Assembly (NCBI GenBank): GCA_002224055.1
Contig: AZLU01000021.1
Coordinates: 62,001 to 126,000 of the forward strand
Length of the DNA: 64,000 bases
DNA from: Pezizomycotina sp. ARF18
Lineage: Eukaryota > Ascomycota
Direction of reading: 5' to 3'
A model generated the notes under the pieces. It worked only from the letters and a program-made list of their open reading frames with translations, made no database searches and was not told the DNA's origin. Below, in pieces: positions 57,890-64,000 of this stretch (position 1 is its first letter; each line of letters starts with the position of its first letter). The position numbers were made by a program, and so were the translations under genes.

Positions 57890-58561
57890 TCCTCCTCATC
57901 ATCATCATCATCAACATCATCATCATCAACATCACCATCATATCAGCAATCACTACCACGATGCTCAAGTGTTTCAATCATTCTCCATCCTCAAACGTTC
58001 GCTAGACGGCTACGATCGCCCATCCTTCGTCTTGTAGGGTTGTTGCTATTCTCCTACATTCCAACACCGAGCTCGACCCCAGCGCCCTGGCCGCTCGAAA
58101 TCTCTCCTCAATCCAGAGACACCTCTCGGCTCTTGACACAGCTATTAGTCCAGCGCGCTTCAATTACCGCAGGGATAGTAGACCAACTGCATCTTACTCG
58201 AAAGCTAGGCTCCAAGTCCATCAGTCAGCATTGAACCTTTTAGCTCTCTTCAAGTTTATGACGGTCGTTCTGGAACTCGTCTCAACGCTTTTTTTTTTTT
58301 TCTTTTTTTTTTTGTTGAATCCAGCCGTCGCCTACAGGATCATCTCACGGGACCTTTTTTTCTCCTTTGGGTTCGTGTTTTCTAGAACTCGTCATCCTTT
58401 CCCATTCTGGATTTTTAAAGAAAAAAACGTGCATAGCATTACTCGTCGCGGAGCTAACCAACTCAAGGTTATTAAGGTTCAAGACAACCACATGAGCAGC
58501 CACGGAAACTTTGAGGGCCTAGACGAACTCCGCGAGAGGTGCAAGGCAGAGGGCCGACTTT
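57890..58561 (+). CDS. Possible protein-coding stretch after an ATC/ATG repeat
   Basis: Uncertain. An ATC-rich microsatellite (57890-57946) is followed by coding-like sequence: ISNHYHDAQVFQSFSILKRS and LDGYDRPSFVL in one frame, then after a shift ELDPSALAARNLSSIQRHLS, ALDTAISPARFNYRRDSRP and SYSKARLQVHQSALNLL. A T-rich tract ending AATCCAG (58291-58325) looks like an intron end. The last part reads NHMSSHGNFEGLDELRERCK and AEGRL. I found no start codon that joins all of this. Confidence 0.25.
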
Positions 58562-58891
58562 GAGCAATAAAAGTTCACTCGGGCGACCGAATTTCGGAGC
58601 TCCGTCGGCCCTTCTAATTTTTCCATCCCGGTGTTCTAATTTTCCATCCGGTGACGGCGATAGTCCTTGTTGGTATTGCTCTTGGAAAAATAACGCTCAA
58701 GAAGGTTGGAATGTTCGGGAGGAAGATATGTCAGGATGTCTTGGAAAAACTTCCCTTTGGGTCCCTCGGGATATGACGACGAAATCGACCCATTCAACCC
58801 AGCCAGGAGCAATCGACCTCGTTCCGTCTAGCTTGAAGGAAATCAGAATACGGATGTCTCTCCGCAGTCTCCACACCCAATGCAGAAATAG

Positions 58892-58924
<33 letters not shown>

Positions 58925-59588
58925 CGCCTGGATTCTCGAGGCTTGCGCAACACATTTCCAATACAAGGTCTCCCGGTTCTTCGCCAGTTAAGGAGGTGAA
59001 AAGCGGCTGGAAGGGTTCTAGACGAAGGAGGTCCTGTTCGTGGATCGATATACAATGGATCAGGTGATGGGTGTCAACCTACTTACCTTTTTTGAAACTC
59101 AGTTTGCGGCAGTTCGCGATAGAACGTGGAATTCCAAATATACAGAGTCGGTTTTACAGCATGGAGTGAACCTCAGAAAGCTAGGTTCACGATCTAGATT
59201 TCTTTGGTTTGGTTTACTTGCAAGAGGAGAACAGAGCAACCTATCTGGCCTCAGATCGTTCAACATCGGCAGCCTGGCAATACGGCACCCAGCAAATCTA
59301 TCCAAAACGCAGGATTCGTATATCCGAAGGTTTGTCCCCCCCTTACAGAGTTTTTCTCGGTTCTTTTGCGATCGGCTTCCGAGGCATTAAACCACAGGAA
59401 GCTTTTGCAGAGAATTTTAGGACAGATTAGCTAACAATTAGCTTGAATTGAAGCAGTTAGACCTTTACGGTTATGAGCAACGACGCAGAACATAAAATAT
59501 CAAGAGGCATGTTTTAAAATGCGAACTTACCGAACTTGCAAATCGAGCTGGAAAATCGACGATCGTCCGCTCAATTTACCGCTAAAAG

Positions 59589-59619
<31 letters not shown>

Positions 59620-62600
59620 AGTTTTTGGCTTGCCGCTCACTGCTTGAAGGCAGACATGAATCCGCATCGTCGATTAGGCAAGTCCATCAGAGCGAATGTA
59701 CTAAGTGATGGAAAGAAAGGATATTTGAAGTTCGTTTCCTTTTTTTCAACTACTGTCATCAGTTACTATTTTTTTTTTTTTTGTCATTCATGCGTTGATT
59801 TCTAACGAACCTTCAAAAGTCGTTTTTGCATTGCTCGTCAAAAAGCAAGAAGCTCACGACAGTCATTCTCGCGGATCTTGAGTGTCCTAGGTGCCGGTTC
59901 GTTCCGTGTGCTATATTAAAGCATTAAGCTCAATATTTGCTCAAAATCGAAGCGGAGGAGGTCTCGATCGTACGGAACAAAACGGAACAAAAACTGTTCC
60001 GGGTATTAGGTCCCGTTGCTAAATTCACGGTGAGCTGGTTTTCTATTCTTATGTTTCAACGTCATTGAGGAAACCACGCGACAGAAATGTTTCAATTTCC
60101 GCTTTTCAAGCGGATCTTGCGATGCTGGACTTCTGGCTGGTCAAAGCGTTGATATGTTTGATGATCGAGAGATTATCTCACGATCTTGCACGTCATCGTA
60201 ACAGAATTACATCGCAAGGACGTGCCTTGTTTCATCCGTTTTTCAAATTTCTTAGTCAAAATCCCCATTAAATTTGTTTCAACACAATCGTAAAGCCGTC
60301 CAGAGGAAATATCCGTCTGTTTACCAAACCTTGCCTCATGAGGGGGTTCGATATTCACTAACGGAAACATCCTTGACGCTACCGCCCATGTTCCGAGGGA
60401 AACAGCTTTCAATGCTAGCAAAACATCTCGGTTGGACGCTATTTAATATATTCCTCGGCAAGATCACAAAAAATTTGCTTTCCCCGTGGCCAACAGAATC
60501 AGCTGCGCGAAGCTGTTCGTGCGCGGGGTTTTTGGTTCTGAGGTTTGAGCCCGAGCGCGAGGGCTCCTCGAAACCCGTATTTTGTAAAAGCGCAGGTGGA
60601 CAAAACGTCAGGCCACGTCAAGGAATGTTCCATGCTTGTAGCTTCTTCAAGCAGTTGTTTCTTTTCTTTTCTTTCTTTTTTTAGTACCTTGTCGCAACCG
60701 TTAGACGTCGAGCGAGATGGGTTGTCTATGCGAGCGAAAAAAAGAAACATTTTACTTTAGCCGAAATTTCCCCAGGATAATACCATTATTGGGTATTTCT
60801 CTGGTTTCTTTGTTTGATAGTTTGGTTTACAATGATTACCAAATATCATCGTATCGAGGCGTTTGGGATATATTGAAAGAGATACTAGACGGAAAGTTTG
60901 TGCTAACCGTGGAAAAACGACAGCATGGGTTTTAGCGGTGCGGTACAAACAAAAATGTACGATGACGCTCAGAGAGCGTCAAGATGTTTCCCGTTCGTGG
61001 AGTGTAGCGCAAGCGAATAGAAGGTTTCCAAGGTGCTTCAAGGGGCTCGAAAGCTCATGAACATTTTTGCAGAAAAAAAGGCCCAAACTCATGGGTATCC
61101 TTTTCCCGTTGACAGGGAAGCGTACGCAAGGGGCCGAAGTCTACGAATAAAGATTTCTTTCTATATGTATTAATTTCTTTTTTTAAAAAAAAAAATAAAA
61201 GAATCCTTAGCCATCATGGAATGTTCCTTTTGCTGGAATCGACCCTATTGGTTCACTTTATTATTATTATTATTATTTTTCTCGTTCGCATTGATGAGAC
61301 AAGCGTTTACATCATAACGTTGCCTGCCCTTCGGGGAAAACACACCACTTCAGCGCACTCTGCGTGTCTCTGTTCCACCTGCCCTGCGCGGAAATCCAGT
61401 CTGCCCATATGCAGGTAGGTTAATCGCTAAAATTCTAAAATGGTTCAAGGAAAACCCTACGATCTGGGTTTTTGTTAAAGGAACGATTAACTTGACCCTA
61501 TAACGAACGTATTCTATGGAAAGTTCTGCGCATGAATGCGTTTTCGTGGATCATACCACCCTTGCGAGGGCAGCAGCCTTAAAATTACTTCTTTCATCAA
61601 GCTAATTTGATGAATAAATAAAAAAAAATCTTTTACTTTTTCCACACCTTGAGTGCCCGCATTGATCGCTATATACCATCGAAGGGAAATAGAAGGCTCT
61701 GAGACTCGTTTCCTTTCCTTTAACGACCTAGCGTCAAATAGCAGCAAATCCATGGAGCCGTGAAGGCGTCCAGAAGCGATCCTAATGACATCCACGTTGT
61801 GAGTCTGATACTTTTTATTTTGATTCAGTCATTGCGTTGAATTCCTTCTCAATTATTCTCACCCAGTCACTCTAACTCTACGTCTTCATCATCGCCCTTC
61901 GTCCCTTTCTTTTCTTTTTTCCTTCCTTCTGCTTCTTCATTCCAAGCAGCCCTCCTTGGTACTATTTCCATATTAAATTCTCTCTTATTGACATGGGTCA
62001 TGGTTTGAAAAAGTCCTGTAGCCAGGGGTTAATTCCCTTTCCCTTTTGAAGATTTCCTTCTGGACTTTCTCTTGAATATCACCTGCTAACCCGGGGAGCA
62101 GTTAGTTAAGCTCGAGCGACGAAAAGGATATTACGGTCCATGGCAAAACGTTGAAAAAAGAAATTAAGCACAAGAAAAAGAAAATATGTAATATTCTCTG
62201 TCAAGTCTTCAGCTTTTCCTCGCGTCCCATGACTTTATACTGTACAACGCAGAAGCTTTCGAGGGTTTTGGAGGGGCTGGAACACCGCGACTTGACTAGA
62301 CAAAAAAGCAAAAATTACCTCTCTCTCACCTCTGCCTGCGCTGCGTTCTTTAAAATCGATATGGCAAGTGGGAGAGGCAGAGATCGAACCGGGTAAAAAC
62401 CCCACAACCTCAAGGCATCGAAGGTTTTGAATCTGGAGAAAGTATATAGACCACCAAGTTGCTCTTTTATATAAGAGCGCTCCGCTTCCTCCTCCTTCTC
62501 TTTCTCTCATCTCATCTCATCTTGAGTATCGACACAGACAAATATAAACCTTTTATCGATAACTTTCAAGTATCGATAAACAAAACGTGGTGAGGAGAGA

Positions 62601-62735
62601 ACTTTGCACGGTGATAGAGGGTGCTTCTTTCTATCGTTCCTTCCTTATATAAGCTTTCACATTCCTTTCGACATACTACAATAAGAATTGACAATAAAGA
62701 AAAACAAAACAATCCCTTGAAGACGACGACAAGTC
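58562..62735. other. Long gene-free stretch with homopolymers
   Basis: Over 4 kb without a supported gene. It has poly(A) at 58889-58921, poly(T) at 59591-59619 and 59769-59781, a TTA microsatellite at 61258-61276, and near the right end the promoter of the permease gene. The 57298-57889 spacer to the left is likewise empty. Confidence 0.45.
62554..62652 (+). promoter_or_regulatory. Promoter of the permease gene: paired ATCGATAA sites and TATA box
   Basis: ATCGATAA occurs at 62555 and again at 62573, 18 bp apart. Each contains GATAA, the core of fungal GATA-factor sites. TATATAAG at 62646 lies about 90 nt before the ATG at 62736. A CCCCAC (62400-62405) matches the complement of the CreA/Mig1 consensus SYGGRG. 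These fit a nutrient-regulated sugar transporter, but binding is inferred. Confidence 0.4.
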
Positions 62736-64000
62736 ATGTCGGACAATCTTGCAAACACAACCTCGAAACCGCAGGTCAACCACAGCAGAATGTGGTCGCC
62801 GCGGCAACAACACTCGGAGCGCCGTAATACGGCGGCTCTCTAAGGATCCGGATTCCCGGAGCGGGCCAACGACGCCAACAACGTCGCGGAAGCCGAAGCC
62901 AACATGGGTTTCAAAAGAGGGGTTATGCACTTACCGAAAGCCGCCATGTGGTCGTCGTCCTGTCGACGGCCATCATCATGGAAGGATACGACGTCGTGCT
63001 CCTGGGCTCGCTGTAGCCTTCCCTTCTTTTCAAAGAAGTACGGCGTCATGATGCCTAACGCACGTACCAGCTCGAAGCCAAGTGGCAGTCCGCGCTGTCA
63101 AACGGCGCCTGTGTGGGTGGATCATAGGCCTATTCCTAAACGGTTACCTCTCCGAGTGGTTCGGCTACCGGAAGACGATGATCGGCGCCCTGGTCGGTTG
63201 TGACAGGTTCATCTTCATACCCTTCTTCGCGAGGACGTGAAGGAGTTACTGGCGGGAGAAATCCTGTGCGGTATCCCCTGGGGAGTGTTTCAGACGCTCA
63301 CGACGGCGTATGCCTCTGAGGTCTGTCCGACGCCGCTCGCGCTTACCTTACTACTTACGTCAACCTCTGCTGGGTCATCGGCCAGCTCATCGCCTCCGGC
63401 GTCCTCCGCGGTCTAGTCGGCTGGGATTCCGAGTGGAGCTACCGCATCCCGTTCGCGCTTCAATGGTTCTGGCCCGTCCCCATCATCATCGGTTGTCTCC
63501 TCGCCCCTGAATCCCCCTGGTGGTTAGTCCGCAAGGGCCGCGAAGCCGACGCCAAAAACGCCCTCCGACGCCTCTCAGTAAAAAAGGGCTAGAAAAGGTC
63601 CAGCGTAGAGGAAAGTTACGCGATGATAGTGCACACGAACGAAATGGAAAAAGCGCAATCTTCGGGACGAACTACATCGACTGTTTCAAGGGCGTCGACC
63701 TAGAAGGACCGAATTACTTGTATGGTCTGGATTATTAGGTCACTGCGGTTCCGGTTTCATGGCTACTCGACTTACTTTTACGAAAACGCTGGTTTGGAGG
63801 TTAGCAATGCGTCACCATGTCCATGGCGCAGTACGCCATCGGCGCCATCGGGACTTTCCTCGCCTGGTACCTCATGACGAATTCGGCCGGAGGACACTGT
63901 ACATCTACGGCCTCATCGGCATGCTCTCACCTCCTGATCATCGGCTTCCTCGGCCTCGCGTCCGCGAACAACCAGCCCGCGAGCTGGGGTACCGGTTCCA
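62736..64000 (+). CDS. Maltose-type MFS sugar permease (alpha-glucoside H+ symporter), 3' end outside
   Basis: A plasma-membrane sugar/H+ symporter of the major facilitator superfamily. It opens [19 protein letters not shown]; a cytosolic tail leads to [14 protein letters not shown] and PKAAMWS, then TM1 with [19 protein letters not shown], the GYD signature of the MAL subfamily. Next are [27 protein letters not shown] with the GYRKTM loop, [40 protein letters not shown], and the [12 protein letters not shown] motif after TM6. The second half begins with [19 protein letters not shown] and [10 protein letters not shown], and the window ends in TM8 or so. Many one-base losses (for example near 62999, 63236, 63340 and 63592) break the frame. 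The C-terminal third lies beyond the window. Confidence 0.85.

Noticed and set aside
62380-62440. tRNA-like fragment (GGTTCGATC on the minus strand)
   Set aside because: It matches the B-box core, but the flanks cannot form a T-arm stem and no A-box or acceptor stem is present.

Overview
The window reads as nuclear DNA of a filamentous ascomycete (Pezizomycotina). The genes have short introns (about 60-200 nt, GTAAGT-type donors, CTAAC/CTGAC-like branch points). The recognisable families fit a mould: a pisatin-demethylase-type cytochrome P450, an RTA1-type membrane protein, a rhodopsin-domain (Pth11-like) 7TM protein, a class B J-protein, an RBR ubiquitin ligase, an AlkB-type dioxygenase and a maltose-type sugar permease. 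Coding DNA is clearly richer in G+C than the long AT-rich intergenic DNA. I see no tRNA, rRNA, CRISPR array or autonomous transposon.

Layout. 1-14.2 kb: five neighbouring genes (A, B, C on minus; D, E on plus) for large secreted, highly charged, mostly helical proteins of no family I know; this is the most novel part of the window. 15.8-17.6 kb: an HSP40 (Sis1/Psi1 type) with a perfect heat-shock element upstream. 22.5-23.7 kb: RTA1-type protein. 25.1-28.1 kb (minus): a P/Q/Y-rich disordered protein with a folded C-terminal segment. 30.8-31.8 kb: a protein made of 13-residue Lys/Ser repeats followed by Gly-rich repeats. 35.1-37.5 kb: RBR E3 ligase. 39.1-39.5 kb: a small fold-back, MITE-like element with a central hairpin. 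42.1-43.7 kb: P450. 45.7-46.9 kb: 7TM rhodopsin-domain protein. 48.0-50.0 kb (minus): a secreted four-cysteine protein with about 490 residues of Gln/Gly repeats inserted. 52.6-53.9 kb (minus): AlkB dioxygenase with a PIP-box-like N-terminus. 54.4-55.5 kb (minus): unknown gene. 56.1-57.3 kb (minus): intronless class I/II aminotransferase. 62.7 kb to the end: maltose-type permease, cut by the window edge. The rest is AT-rich and mostly gene-free.

Almost every gene is interrupted by frame slips. Every slip I could resolve against a well-known family is a loss of one base, usually a G or C in or beside a short run. The reading frame resumes at once and key motifs survive. This looks like uncorrected deletion errors in the assembly rather than decay, so I treat these loci as probably functional genes; coordinates of starts, ends and some splice sites are approximate for that reason.

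Functionally, the genes share a cell-surface and stress flavour: secreted proteins (six loci), membrane sensing or transport (rhodopsin-domain protein, RTA1, permease), oxidation (P450), and protein or DNA quality control (HSP40, RBR ligase, AlkB). There is no evidence that they form one pathway. The secreted block at 1-14.2 kb is the best candidate for a locally expanded, undescribed system.
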